From the NCBI RefSeq assembly GCF_016907775.1, contig NZ_JAFBCO010000001.1:1860001-1924000 (forward strand): a stretch of 64,000 nt of DNA. Direction: 5' to 3'. Every line of letters starts with the position of its first letter. Position 1 is the stretch's first letter. Positions 63,840-64,000 of this stretch are shown piece by piece. The notes under the pieces were generated by a model, which was given only the letters and a program-made list of their open reading frames with translations, had not been told where the DNA came from and ran no database searches. Position numbers and translations under genes: made by a program. The stretch is from Pseudoglutamicibacter cumminsii. GTDB lineage: Bacteria > Actinomycetota > Actinomycetes > Actinomycetales > Micrococcaceae.

Positions 63840-64000
63840 CTAGCCTCGGAACTTATCGCGCAAACGGCTCATGAAACCCCGCTGGGCGAGCTTGCCCTGG
63901 GTGAACTGCTCGTCACGGGCTTCAGCGAGCTTCTCCAACAGCTCGCGCTGATTCTCGTCGAGGTTCTTAGGCGTCTCAACGTTGACCGTGACCTTCAGAT
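63840..64000 (-). CDS. dnaJ: Chaperone DnaJ, C-terminal end only
   Basis: The last 53 codons of a gene that continues beyond the window: LKVTVNVETPKNLDENQREL, then LLEKLAEARDE and RGFMSRLRDKFRG. The block P-xNLD-xxQRELLEKLAE is the C-terminal end of DnaJ. It lies directly before rsmE, as in the hrcA-dnaJ-rsmE order of many actinobacteria. Partial at the window edge. Confidence 0.8.
   Translation of the reverse strand, partial: LKVTVNVETPKNLDENQRELLEKLAEARDEQFTQGKLAQRGFMSRLRDKFRG

Overview
This window comes from a high-GC actinobacterium, most likely a member of the Micrococcales close to Arthrobacter/Pseudoglutamicibacter. The evidence is a pupylation locus (arc, dop, pup, pafA), a mycothiol gene (mshC), a single-chain PafBC regulator, RbpA, an actinobacterial cytochrome bc1-aa3 respiratory branch and a Ppm1-type mannosyltransferase. 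The genus is an inference; no rRNA or tRNA gene was found.

Positions 1 to about 10,310 are a stacked accessory region. It starts with a plasmid-like set: a ribbon-helix-helix protein, a VbhA-like antitoxin, a Fic enzyme and a serine recombinase. The recombinase is split by a 5.76 kb Tn552-type transposon (1803-7564). That element has 73-75 bp terminal repeats, a 6 bp target duplication, its own resolvase, DDE transposase and ATPase, and a cargo of a 14-helix drug exporter, a TetR regulator and a small membrane protein. The recombinase remnant then runs into a 5'-truncated IS3-family element. An IS256-family element follows and forms the border with the core chromosome.

Positions 10,400-34,744 are core genes read mostly on the plus strand. 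In order they are: M20 peptidase, acyl-CoA dehydrogenase, uppP, mshC, a PAC2 protein (minus strand), an M50 protease, trmI, arc-dop-pup-pafA, two FKBP isomerases, pafBC, tatA-tatC, a HelY-like helicase, an amidohydrolase and ppm1. No 20S proteasome genes lie in the pup locus and Arc lacks the usual QYL tail, so pupylation probably works here without a proteasome.

Positions 34,860-53,827 hold rbpA, an SPFH/NfeD pair, an rRNA methyltransferase, peptide deformylase, trpD and the respiratory genes. ctaE-qcrCAB lie on the plus strand and ctaC-ctaD-ctaF on the minus strand. An ABC-F ribosome-protection-type gene and a GntR regulator sit between the two respiratory blocks.

Positions 53,953-64,000 are a minus-strand set: pyrD, uppS, recO, leuA, era, a CorC protein, ybeY, phoH, rsmE and the end of dnaJ. 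leuA is preceded by a leader peptide with three consecutive leucine codons and a long inverted repeat, a clear attenuator candidate. At least eleven genes or leaders have a TANNNT-type -10 box only 6-7 bases before the start codon, indicating widespread leaderless mRNAs. Many operons end in long, often perfect hairpins.
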